Of a DNA stretch of 39,485 nucleotides, positions 31,572 through 39,231 are shown piece after piece (position 1 is the stretch's first letter; each line of letters opens with the position of its first letter). The notes under the pieces were generated by a model. The model searched no databases. It was given only the letters and a program-made list of their open reading frames with translations, and was not told the origin of the DNA. Made by a program: the position numbers and the translations under genes. This DNA comes from Ruminococcus sp. (GTDB taxonomy: Bacteria; Bacillota; Clostridia; Oscillospirales; Ruminococcaceae). The stretch spans positions 1 through 39,485 of the forward strand of contig JAFZRF010000015.1 in the NCBI GenBank assembly GCA_017620025.1, given 5' to 3'.

Positions 31572-32612
31572 TCAGTCAAATGCCAGTAATGTCATTATTC
31601 CCAGAATACCGAAAATAATGCCTGCTGTCGAAAATGTTATCACTATCTTGTATTCGCTGTATCCGCTCATCTCAAAGTGATGATGGATAGGAGTCATCTT
31701 GAATATACGTCTTCCCTCGCCGTACTTCTTCTTTGTATACTTGAAGTAGGTGACCTGTATAACTACAGAGAGCGCTTCTATTATATATACAAGTGCAACA
31801 AGCACGATAAGGAGATGCTTGTGGAGGACGAGGCCAGTTGCGGTAACTGCTGCTCCGAGGAACATGGAACCTGTATCGCCCATGAAGCACTTGGCGGGGT
31901 TGAAGTTCCAGATCAGGAAGCCGAGACAGCCGCCTGCAAGTGCCATAGTGAAGAGCGTGAGCTCGTTCTGTCCGAGGATAGAACAGCATACCGTGAATAT
32001 AAGCATGGCAACGAAGGTGACTGAGCCGCAGAGGCCGTCAACTCCGTCCGTGAGGTTTACTGCGTTGGTAAGGTAGATGATGACAGCTACCATTAATATA
32101 TAGTAGAAGATGCCGAGATCGGGTGATCTCCAAAAGCCGAGGTCGATGCAGGTGGAGGAATCGCCGAACTTCCACAGTGCAAGCAGGAAGCCGCCGGCGC
32201 ATACAAGCTGGAAGGCTATCTTCTGCATGGGAGTAAGGCCGTCATTGTTCTTCCTTGCGACCTTGGTATAGTCATCTATAAAGCCGATAAGGCCGAACAG
32301 AAGTGAGAATATGATGCAGCTCAGGAGCCTGTAGAAGGCGTGATGTGTTGCGATCGCCGTAACATCGGGATTCATCGAGAGGCGGTATATCCAGTAGCCG
32401 GCAAGTGAGGCTATTATGGTGGATATGATGAACATGAAGCCGCCCATTGTCGGCGTACCCTGCTTCTTGGCGTGCCATTTCGGTCCGTCCTCAGTCTTTA
32501 TCGGCTGACCGAACTTTATCCTGTGAAGGAAGGGCACGAGCCAGATTCCTGATACTCCGGCTATTGCGAATGATAATATTGATGTAAGCAGATCGATTAT
32601 CCAGAATGACAT
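31572..32612 (-). CDS. mraY: phospho-MurNAc-pentapeptide transferase (MraY)
   Basis: 346 residues, about ten membrane segments. MraY moves phospho-MurNAc-pentapeptide onto undecaprenyl phosphate to make lipid I. The magnesium/catalytic DDYTK (115-119), NAVNLTDGVDGL (about 188-199), and the loop HHHFE near the C-terminus are all conserved. SD AGGAG with a long spacer of about 13 nt. Between murE (46 bp upstream) and ftsW; murF, often just before mraY, is absent here. Confidence 0.96.
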   Translation of the reverse strand: MSFWIIDLLTSILSFAIAGVSGIWLVPFLHRIKFGQPIKTEDGPKWHAKKQGTPTMGGFMFIISTIIASLAGYWIYRLSMNPDVTAIATHHAFYRLLSCIIFSLLFGLIGFIDDYTKVARKNNDGLTPMQKIAFQLVCAGGFLLALWKFGDSSTCIDLGFWRSPDLGIFYYILMVAVIIYLTNAVNLTDGVDGLCGSVTFVAMLIFTVCCSILGQNELTLFTMALAGGCLGFLIWNFNPAKCFMGDTGSMFLGAAVTATGLVLHKHLLIVLVALVYIIEALSVVIQVTYFKYTKKKYGEGRRIFKMTPIHHHFEMSGYSEYKIVITFSTAGIIFGILGIMTLLAFD

Positions 32613-32658
32613 TTACTCACACTTCTCCTGTAATTTCAGATTCTGCGGCTTTACGCCG

Positions 32659-34101
32659 TCAGTCCAGCAGTTTAAGGCCCTCTGCGACTACCTCTCTCTC
32701 GTCGAAATGGATATGCTCCATACCGGCAAGTATCTGATAATCCTCGTGGCCTTTGCCTGCAAGGACTATTATATCACCTTTTCTGGCAATTTGCAAGCCG
32801 TGATATATAGCTTCTCTTCTGTCAGTTACCACATCATATGGTATTTTGCAATCCTCAAGACCTACGAGTATGTCTTTTATGATAGCTTCGGGGTCTTCGT
32901 TGCGGGGATTGTCGGAGGTAACGATAAGGTGATCGGCATACTTCGCCGCAGCTGCCGCCATCTTCGGACGCTTTGCCGCATCACGGTTTCCGCCGCAGCC
33001 GAAAAGACATATCAGTCTTCCTTCAGTATATTCCTTTACGCTGCGGAGTATGTTCTCCACGGCGTCGGGAGTATGTGCATAGTCGCATATAACGGTGAAG
33101 TCACGGCCGGTGGGGATGACCTCGCAGCGTCCCTTTACTCCGTTGTAGCCTGCGACCGATCTCAGGATATCGTCAAGGGCAATGCCCTCCAGGAGACATA
33201 CGGATATGGCTGCTGTCAGATTGGAGACATTGAACTTTCCGGGGATAGGCGTTCTTACAAGGTGGGATTTGCCTCCGGTACAAAGCCAGAAGCTGCTGCC
33301 GGTGGACTTTATCTTGATACCGTCAGCGTAGTAATCGGCGGTCTCGCAGACGCTGAACGAAAGCTTTTTGCAGCTTACCTCTCCGAGGAGCCTTCTGCCG
33401 TACTCGTCATCGATGTTGATAAGAGCCTTGTCGCAGATATCGAAAAGCATCTTCTTGGCCTGGTAGTAATCCTCCATGTCCTTGTGGTAGTCAAGATGGT
33501 CCTGGGTGAGGTTCGTGAATACCGCCGTTCTGAACCATGAAGCACCGATGCGGTTCTGAACGAGTCCGAAGGAGCTTACCTCCATGACCACGTACTCGCA
33601 GCCCTCTCTTGCCATGCGGTCAAGAAGAGCCATGAACTCGAAGGTGAGAGGAGTTGTGTTCTCAGTATGGATAACGGTATCGCCTATCTCGTTCTGTATC
33701 GTTCCGACGAGACCTGTCTTGTGGCCGGTATCCGTAAGGATATGCTTGATGACGCTTGTCGTGGTCGTCTTGCCGTTGGTGCCGGTAACGCCTATCAGCT
33801 TCATCTTTCTCTCCGGGTGGCCGAACCATGCGGAGCATACCTTTCCGTAGAGGAAGCGTGAATTCTCCGTAAGGATCTGTCTGTCACCGAGTCCGAGGTC
33901 GTGCTCGCATACTACTGCTGCCGCACCCTTTTCAAGCATCTCCGCTGCGGCGGTATGCCCGTCGAAGCTGCCGCCCTTCACGCAGAAGAAGAGACTGCCG
34001 TCCTTCACATTCTTTGTATTGTCAGTGACCGATGTTATCTCTGAGCCTGCAATGCTGTCTGCGCAGACTGCGTTGTTTTCCAGAAGGTCTGTTAATCTCA
34101 T
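32659..34101 (-). CDS. murE: UDP-MurNAc-tripeptide synthetase, meso-DAP type (MurE)
   Basis: 480 residues. MurE adds the third amino acid to UDP-MurNAc-L-Ala-D-Glu. The ATP loop is GTNGKTT (107-113). The specificity motif is DNPR (397-400), the form that selects meso-diaminopimelate rather than L-lysine, so the cell wall should be DAP-type. The Mur-ligase C-terminal domain ends normally. Excellent SD (AAGGAGGATC). It follows the PBP gene by 28 bp. No frame damage. Confidence 0.95.
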   Translation of the reverse strand: MRLTDLLENNAVCADSIAGSEITSVTDNTKNVKDGSLFFCVKGGSFDGHTAAAEMLEKGAAAVVCEHDLGLGDRQILTENSRFLYGKVCSAWFGHPERKMKLIGVTGTNGKTTTTSVIKHILTDTGHKTGLVGTIQNEIGDTVIHTENTTPLTFEFMALLDRMAREGCEYVVMEVSSFGLVQNRIGASWFRTAVFTNLTQDHLDYHKDMEDYYQAKKMLFDICDKALINIDDEYGRRLLGEVSCKKLSFSVCETADYYADGIKIKSTGSSFWLCTGGKSHLVRTPIPGKFNVSNLTAAISVCLLEGIALDDILRSVAGYNGVKGRCEVIPTGRDFTVICDYAHTPDAVENILRSVKEYTEGRLICLFGCGGNRDAAKRPKMAAAAAKYADHLIVTSDNPRNEDPEAIIKDILVGLEDCKIPYDVVTDRREAIYHGLQIARKGDIIVLAGKGHEDYQILAGMEHIHFDEREVVAEGLKLLD

Positions 34102-34129
34102 TTTGTGATCCTCCTTTTTCTTTTTTCCG

Positions 34130-36460
34130 TCAATCGTGGTTCGCTATGACTATGAACTCCAGCTCGATCGCCGTACCTACCGGAACAGGCTGACCCTCGG
34201 GCAGCGACTGGCTGTTTACTCTTACATTTTCGTTGTTTATAGATGCTCCGACTGCCACATAGTTCAGTCCGTACAGTGCGAGGCGCTGATTTGCCTCCTC
34301 CGGGCTGAGTCCTATGAAGCTCGGCACTGTTGTCGTATCGGATGTATGATCCTCATCTGTATAGAGGTATACCGTTCCGCCCTTGGCTATGGCCGTACCC
34401 GTTTCGGGAGACTGCGCAACAACTGTCGGGCCGTTGCCCAGTACCTTGACGTATCCGCCCATGGACTCGATCTGTTCCCTTGCGGCTGTGATGGAGCCCT
34501 GGAGCAGCGGAACCTTGATATCAAGGTTGGCCTGTTCCTCGTCGGTATATTCAGGCGAGTAGCCGAGATAAGGAAGAACGTCCGTAAGTATATCTCTTGC
34601 GGCAGGCACTGCTACCTGCGCACCGTAGTAGCCTTTTGAAACATCGGGCATATCGGCAAGAACGAGAAGTATCAGCTCCGGATCATCGGCAGGAGTGAAG
34701 CACACATACGAAGCGCCGTAGAGATCCTTCGGGCCTACGCTGAGTCGCTCGGAGGTACCGGACTTTCCGCCGATGGAATAGCCCTTGATGCTTACGTTTC
34801 CGCCGCCGTTGCCGGATACTACCTTCTCGAGCGCATCACGCATCTTGGCGGAGGTATCCTCGGAGACCACCTGTCTCCTTACTGTGCGCTGGTTGCGGAG
34901 TACGATATTTCCCTCCTGATCCTGGACGTGATCGACCACGTAAGGCTGGAGAAGATACCCTCCGTTTATTGCTGCCGCATAGGCGGTTATCATCTCTATG
35001 GGGGTGACAGTTTCGCCCTGTCCGAAGGAATCTACCGCAAGATCGACATCGGACATTGTCTCTTCCTCATGACCCCGGCCGCCTACCTCTGCGGGAAGGT
35101 CGATGCCGGTCTTGTTCCAGAAGCCGAAGGCATTGAAGTAGTAGCTGAACTTGTGTACACCGAGCCTGAAGCCCAGATCCATGAATACCGGGTTACAGGA
35201 ATTTGTAAGTCCCTCCTGGAAGGTCTCGAGATGATGTCCGCTCGGCTCATGACATCTTATTATCTCACCGTTTACGTTGGTAAAGCCCTCGCAGTCGAAG
35301 GTGTAGGTGTTTATGTCTATAACCCTCTCCTCAATGGCTGCCGAACTGGTAAATACCTTGAATACGGAACCCGGCTCGTATACCTCAGAGATACACTTGT
35401 TTCTCCACTGGTTCTCTCTTGCGTCCTCTTCACGCTTCGTTTTCAGCTCATCCGAGAGAGAAGCTATCTGTGCGGCGATCCTCTCGTCCGAGATGATCTG
35501 CGGCTCGTTCGGATCGAATCCGGGATAGGTCGCCATACCGTAGATCGCTCCGGTCTTGGCGTTCATAAGAATAGCACAGGAGCGGTTCGCAACGTTGAAC
35601 TCCTTTGTCATCTCCTCGATGTGTTTTTCAAGGTAATACTGTATATTCATATCTATCGTCAGATAGATATCATCGCCGTTCTTTGCCGCGTAAGTCTTGG
35701 AATACCTGTACGGCAGCTCGTTGCCGTTGGAATCCTTTGCGGATATGGTCTTGCCGTCGATGCCGGCAAGGTAGTTGTCGTACTTTGCCTCAAGGCCGTA
35801 CACGCCGTCGCCGTTTCCGCTTGTAAACCCGATAACGGATGCGGCAAGGTTGTTCTGCGGGTAGTACCTCTTTGTATCCTCCTCAAGGTTGAGACAGGTG
35901 AAGCCGTACTGAGAGAACATTGCAAGCACTTCGTCGGCAACAGGCTTCTCGACCTGATCCTGGAGGATGCTGTACTGGCTGTCCTCCTCCATAGCGGCAT
36001 CTACCTTTTCCTTGGTTATGCCGAGCTTCTCGGAGAGGAGAGCTACCGCCTCCTGACGGAAGAAGAAGGATGACTGCGGCAGAGGATAGAGCTCGTTGCC
36101 TTCATCATCAAGCTTCGGGATATAGGTTCCCTTTGCTTTCTCGGCGTTGCGGCGGTCGATGCTCGTCTGGAGAGCCTCCATCTCACTGCGGAAACGCTCA
36201 GGATCAAGGAACACACGGTATACCGTGGCACTCTTGGCAAGAGTCACATTGTTGCAGTCGTATATCGTTCCTCTGTGTGCAGGTATCGTTATAGCTCCGA
36301 AATGCTGGTCGTTAGCCATCGCCTGATAGCGCTTGTTCTCTATTACGGAGATCTTGAAGAAATTGCCTGCTACTATCGTAAACAGGACAAAGAACACTAC
36401 GGTCATAAGGTAGCGTGTTCTCTTCTTCATGGATCTGGAAGGTATTTCTCTCTCGTTCAT
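34130..36460 (-). CDS. class B penicillin-binding protein with two PASTA domains (FtsI/SpoVD type)
   Basis: 776 residues. A basic start and one membrane segment (about 16-35) lead to an extracytoplasmic protein. The dimerisation domain (RGTIYD at 63-68) is followed by the transpeptidase domain with SxxK SVFK (365-368), SxN SCN (421-423) and KSGT (566-569). Two PASTA domains, about 646-702 and 709-772, end the protein. Class B PBPs cross-link septal peptidoglycan together with FtsW; in spore formers the PASTA-bearing relative in this cluster can be SpoVD, which works on the cortex. With only one PBP gene here, it may serve vegetative division. The SD is G-rich (GGGGGG). A 334-bp gap separates it from ftsL. 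Confidence 0.92.
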   Translation of the reverse strand: MNEREIPSRSMKKRTRYLMTVVFFVLFTIVAGNFFKISVIENKRYQAMANDQHFGAITIPAHRGTIYDCNNVTLAKSATVYRVFLDPERFRSEMEALQTSIDRRNAEKAKGTYIPKLDDEGNELYPLPQSSFFFRQEAVALLSEKLGITKEKVDAAMEEDSQYSILQDQVEKPVADEVLAMFSQYGFTCLNLEEDTKRYYPQNNLAASVIGFTSGNGDGVYGLEAKYDNYLAGIDGKTISAKDSNGNELPYRYSKTYAAKNGDDIYLTIDMNIQYYLEKHIEEMTKEFNVANRSCAILMNAKTGAIYGMATYPGFDPNEPQIISDERIAAQIASLSDELKTKREEDARENQWRNKCISEVYEPGSVFKVFTSSAAIEERVIDINTYTFDCEGFTNVNGEIIRCHEPSGHHLETFQEGLTNSCNPVFMDLGFRLGVHKFSYYFNAFGFWNKTGIDLPAEVGGRGHEEETMSDVDLAVDSFGQGETVTPIEMITAYAAAINGGYLLQPYVVDHVQDQEGNIVLRNQRTVRRQVVSEDTSAKMRDALEKVVSGNGGGNVSIKGYSIGGKSGTSERLSVGPKDLYGASYVCFTPADDPELILLVLADMPDVSKGYYGAQVAVPAARDILTDVLPYLGYSPEYTDEEQANLDIKVPLLQGSITAAREQIESMGGYVKVLGNGPTVVAQSPETGTAIAKGGTVYLYTDEDHTSDTTTVPSFIGLSPEEANQRLALYGLNYVAVGASINNENVRVNSQSLPEGQPVPVGTAIELEFIVIANHD

Positions 36461-36523
36461 GGTCTCATCCCCCCCGGATGACCTATATCTCTCAGGGCTG
36501 ACCCGCCCTGTATCTTTCGTGGC

Positions 36524-36691
36524 TCATATAATAGAATAAGGCAGGGTAACAATGCTGCCCCGCCTTTTGAACATCTTCTTTATTTTTATATGATGTTCTT
36601 CATTGTCTTGATCGACGAAGTTTATAATGCCTGAACCATCCGCACCCGGCCCGGTCGGCCGGACCGGGGGGATGATCCCGTTCACATACAC
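36524..36691 (-). CDS. possible 55-residue protein between ftsL and the PBP gene
   Basis: An open frame of 55 codons with a GTG start at 36691 and an SD-like GGAG (36704-36701) nine bases upstream. The product starts VYVNGIIPPV, has a mid acidic/His stretch (DQDNEEHH) and a basic segment (KIKKMFKRR). No family is recognised. The frame crosses a GC-rich hairpin (36650-36668) that could instead be purely regulatory. It would fill the unusual 334-bp gap inside an otherwise compact cluster; confidence is low. Confidence 0.25.
   Translation of the reverse strand: MYVNGIIPPVRPTGPGADGSGIINFVDQDNEEHHIKIKKMFKRRGSIVTLPYSII
36650..36668. other. GC-rich hairpin in the ftsL-PBP gap
   Basis: 7-bp perfect stem CCCGGTC/GACCGGG with loop GGCCG, surrounded by extra G/C runs. 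No T-run follows. It may be an attenuation or processing element within the dcw transcript. Confidence 0.5.
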
Positions 36692-36794
36692 TCGTTTGAT
36701 CTCCGGTGTTCTACTATCAACGGCTTATATATTCTCTTGCCGTTATTGATCTTTTGTTATCCCGGGCAGCTTATTTATTATATTTATATTTGCG

Positions 36795-37349
36795 CTACCC
36801 TCTGAAATATTCCACGCAGTCACTCAGGAAGTCCTTTACTTTCGCAAGGACGCCGTCGTCCTGTTCGGGAATGCTTACAACGTCTTCGGTCTGTATCTTT
36901 ATGTACTTTATCTGCGATGAATCTATCTTTCTCATCTTCAGTACATTCTCTGCATAATCCTCGACGTTCTTTGCAGACATCTTACTCTCCAGTTCAGACT
37001 GCAGTCTTACATTCTCAGCTTCAGCAAGTTTCAGCGCAGAGGTCTTTTCGTTGATCTCGTTATATATACTGTTGCGTCTGTTATAGCTGAATATGACTCC
37101 TGCAAGCAATGCCGCTGCCATCAGAGAGATCAGAATGACCAATAGCACAGCTCCGGTGCCTGTACCGCCTTCGTCAGGCTCCGCCGCCGCTTCAGCCGCT
37201 GCGGGCTCTGCCGCCGGTTCTGCGGGAGCACTCTCCGGACTGTCAGATGTCTGCACAACACTTGCCGTTATAGCAAGGCTACGAGGTTCTTCCTCACGGC
37301 CGTCACGATCTTCATCGAAAACGTCGTAGGCAGGATTTCTGTCAGTCAT
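36795..37349 (-). CDS. ftsL: FtsL-like septum protein
   Basis: 184 residues, long for FtsL (about 100-120) owing to an N-terminal disordered, Ala/Pro/Glu-rich cytoplasmic region of about 65 residues. One membrane segment (about 67-89) is followed by a coiled coil (about 90-130) of the FtsL/DivIC type, with the conserved-style end of the coil VLKMRKIDSSQIKYI. FtsL bridges FtsQ/DivIB and the FtsW-PBP pair. The call rests on topology and position between rsmH and the PBP gene rather than strong sequence identity. The start overlaps the rsmH stop by 8 bp. Confidence 0.8.
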   Translation of the reverse strand: MTDRNPAYDVFDEDRDGREEEPRSLAITASVVQTSDSPESAPAEPAAEPAAAEAAAEPDEGGTGTGAVLLVILISLMAAALLAGVIFSYNRRNSIYNEINEKTSALKLAEAENVRLQSELESKMSAKNVEDYAENVLKMRKIDSSQIKYIKIQTEDVVSIPEQDDGVLAKVKDFLSDCVEYFRG

Positions 37350-38292
37350 CGTACTCTGCTTTCCTTTCGATCACTCTCAGTTTCGCACTTCTGCTTCTGT
37401 TGTTGTTGTCAAGCTCCTCAGGCGCAGCCTCTATCGGCTTGCGGTTTACGAGGGCTCCCTCTGGTTTTCTTCCGCATACACACTGCGGAAAATCAGGCGG
37501 ACATATACATCCCCTGCACCAGCCTGCAAAGCGCTGCTTTACAAGCCTGTCTTCCAGCGAATGGAAGGTTATGACGGCAAGCCTGCCGCCCGGCTTCAGA
37601 CTGTAGAACGCTTCGTCGAGACCTTTGGAAAGGTGGTCGAACTCGCAGTTTACTGCAATCCTCAATGCCTGGAAGGTTTTTTTACATGGATTCTTATCTC
37701 TCCTTGCCTTCTGCGGAACGCACTCACGGATTATATCCGCAAGCTGAAGCGTTGTCTCCACAGGGGCTTCGCTCCTCGCCTTCACGATACCTGCTGCGAT
37801 ACGCCTTGAGAATTTCTCCTCGCCGTATTCAAAGATGATATCTGCAAGCTGCTGCTCGCTGAAGGTATTGACGATATCCGCTGCGCTCGTTCCCTCACGG
37901 CTCATCCGCATATCGAGCGGTGCTTCGCTGTGATAGGAGAAGCCTCTGCTTCCTTCGTCAAGCTGATACGACGACACCCCAAGATCCATAAGGACTCCGT
38001 CAAGAGCCTCGATCCCCAGTTCGTCAAGAACACTTCTCAGCTCCGAATAGTTCCGGTGTATCACCTTCGCATTATCGTACCCCCTGAGACGTTCCGTTGC
38101 CGCCGCCACTGCATCCGGATCCCTGTCCAGCGATATCAGTCTGCCGGTGCCTCCCATAGCCTTCAGCCTTTCGGCTATAGCTGAGGAATGACCGCCGCCG
38201 CCCGCTGTGCAGTCTACATACACTCCGTCTGGACGAAGTGCAAGACCGTCGAGAGATTCATTCAGCAGTACAGGAATGTGTCTGAATTCCAT
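37342..38292 (-). CDS. rsmH: 16S rRNA m4C1402 methyltransferase (RsmH)
   Basis: 316 residues. RsmH (MraW) methylates N4 of C1402 in 16S rRNA, fine-tuning the P site. It has the SAM-binding motif DCTAGGGGHS (28-37), LMDLGVSSYQLD, the start IPVLLNE and the terminal region ITFHSLEDRLVK. A Cys-rich segment (GWCRGCICPPDFPQCVCG, about 268-285) near the C-terminus, common in Gram-positive homologues, may bind a metal. SD AAGGAG. It follows mraZ after a 143-bp gap that holds an oppositely directed promoter. Confidence 0.95.
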   Translation of the reverse strand: MEFRHIPVLLNESLDGLALRPDGVYVDCTAGGGGHSSAIAERLKAMGGTGRLISLDRDPDAVAAATERLRGYDNAKVIHRNYSELRSVLDELGIEALDGVLMDLGVSSYQLDEGSRGFSYHSEAPLDMRMSREGTSAADIVNTFSEQQLADIIFEYGEEKFSRRIAAGIVKARSEAPVETTLQLADIIRECVPQKARRDKNPCKKTFQALRIAVNCEFDHLSKGLDEAFYSLKPGGRLAVITFHSLEDRLVKQRFAGWCRGCICPPDFPQCVCGRKPEGALVNRKPIEAAPEELDNNNRSRSAKLRVIERKAEYDD

Positions 38293-38385
38293 TGTGATCT
38301 CCTTATACTCGTCAGCTCTCTTCAGAACTAAAGAAGCTGCCTTTACGCAGCTGCCTGTTCTGTGAAGGAGCCTGTGATATGCCTG

Positions 38386-38414
38386 TTGACAAATGTGCGA
38401 AGATATGCTATAAT
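38386..38414 (+). promoter_or_regulatory. consensus promoter reading antisense into mraZ
   Basis: TTGACA at 38386-38391, 17 bp, TATAAT at 38409-38414, with TGC giving an extended -10: among the best promoter matches in the window. Transcription would start near 38421 and enter the 3' end of mraZ (38436) antisense. No plus-strand gene follows. Confidence 0.75.
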
Positions 38415-38435
38415 ACTATAGTGTATCTGTACATT

Positions 38436-38867
38436 TCAGAGCATCATGCCGGCGAGCGCAGCCTTCTTCTCGTCAGGATCAACAGTTCCCCTGACTTTCT
38501 GATAGGTCTTGGTATCCCAGATCTCAGCCTTGTGGAGCGCACCGACAATGGTCACCTCATCGGTGATGCCGGCAAATTCTCTCAGATGCTGTGCAAGGAA
38601 TATTCTTCCCTGCTTGTCGGGTACCTGCTTATCGGCGCCTGCCAAAAGCTCTCTTCTGAGCGCAGTGCCGATCTCTCCGGTTATGGTTTGGAGCTTTTCA
38701 CAGTACTTATCAAACTCTTCGGGAGAGTAAACTGCGATGTAGCTGTTGTCATGTCCGATGCAAAGATAGAATTCTGCGCCGAGGATGTCACGGAGTTTGT
38801 TCGGGAAGCTCATGCGGCCCTTTGAGTCGATACTCGGATTATAAGTACCGTACAACGGCTCTTTCAT
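38436..38867 (-). CDS. mraZ: transcriptional regulator MraZ
   Basis: 143 residues when started at the ATG at 38867, the same length as the Bacillus protein and with the family N-terminus GTYNPSIDSKGRM soon after the start. A GTG at 38909 with SD AGGAG ten bases upstream is a plausible alternative, adding 14 residues. Two SpoVT-AbrB-type swapped-hairpin domains are visible: SIDSKGRMSFPNKLRDIL and DKQGRIFLAQHLREFAG. MraZ forms a ring-shaped DNA-binding oligomer that controls its own dcw operon. It is first in the cluster and has its own promoter upstream. Confidence 0.95.
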   Translation of the reverse strand: MKEPLYGTYNPSIDSKGRMSFPNKLRDILGAEFYLCIGHDNSYIAVYSPEEFDKYCEKLQTITGEIGTALRRELLAGADKQVPDKQGRIFLAQHLREFAGITDEVTIVGALHKAEIWDTKTYQKVRGTVDPDEKKAALAGMML

Positions 38868-38960
38868 GTTCTTCGCCCCGCTTTCCTTCAACTTAGTTCC
38901 TAAATTCACCTCTGAATGACTCCTGGTTACATCTCATCACCAGTTTTTACCTCTAAAGAT

Positions 38961-38989
38961 ATTATACAGCATCGAAAGAGACATTGCAA
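38961..38989 (-). promoter_or_regulatory. sigma-A promoter of mraZ and the dcw cluster
   Basis: Minus strand: TTGCAA at 38989-38984, 17 bp, TATAAT at 38966-38961. Transcription would start near 38954, about 45 nt before the GTG and 87 nt before the ATG. Confidence 0.88.
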
Positions 38990-39060
38990 GCCCTGCAGCT
39001 TACAATTCTGAGTCGGCTTTCGATACGTTTTTAGTTATTTTGCACAAATTTCATAAAATA

Positions 39061-39087
39061 AAACGTTTGTTTCGTGAACGTTTGTTC
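39061..39087. promoter_or_regulatory. two dyad LexA-like operators upstream of mraZ
   Basis: Two 12-bp boxes: AAAC-GTTT-GTTT at 39061-39072 and GAAC-GTTT-GTTC at 39076-39087, 15 bp apart. The second fits the Gram-positive SOS form GAAC-N4-GTTC. The two differ only at the outer positions, where the changes keep the dyad (A/T versus G/C). They sit about 70-100 bp upstream of the mraZ -35. Confidence 0.5.
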
Positions 39088-39231
39088 TGTTTTTTTACCT
39101 TTCATCACCCAAAACCTCCACCAAAGCACTGATTTTGAAAAAAGCAGGTAATTTTTACCTCCGTTTTACCCATTGGTACTGAAGAGGCATTCTGTCCCAT
39201 TGTGCACTTTTATAAACAAGCAGAAATGAGC
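39088..39231. other. intergenic AT-rich stretch upstream of the mraZ regulatory region
   Basis: No gene. It contains one small palindrome (AGGTAA-TTT-TTACCT, 39146-39160) and related AGGTAAAA words on the minus strand at about 39093-39100 and 39152-39160. A third lies at about 38945-38953, near the mraZ transcription start. Nothing firmer is seen. Confidence 0.4.

Noticed and set aside
34928-36073. 381-codon open frame on the plus strand
   Set aside because: Antisense of the PASTA penicillin-binding protein gene; compositional shadow.
38379-38825. 148-codon plus-strand frame after the antisense promoter
   Set aside because: Its start precedes the -35 and its sequence is the shadow of mraZ; the promoter is more likely to make an antisense RNA.
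39108-39124. Classical MraZ boxes (TGGG repeats with 9-bp period)
   Set aside because: Only two half-sites (TGGG and TGGA on the minus strand) occur, about 120 bp upstream of the -35, too far for the known repression geometry.
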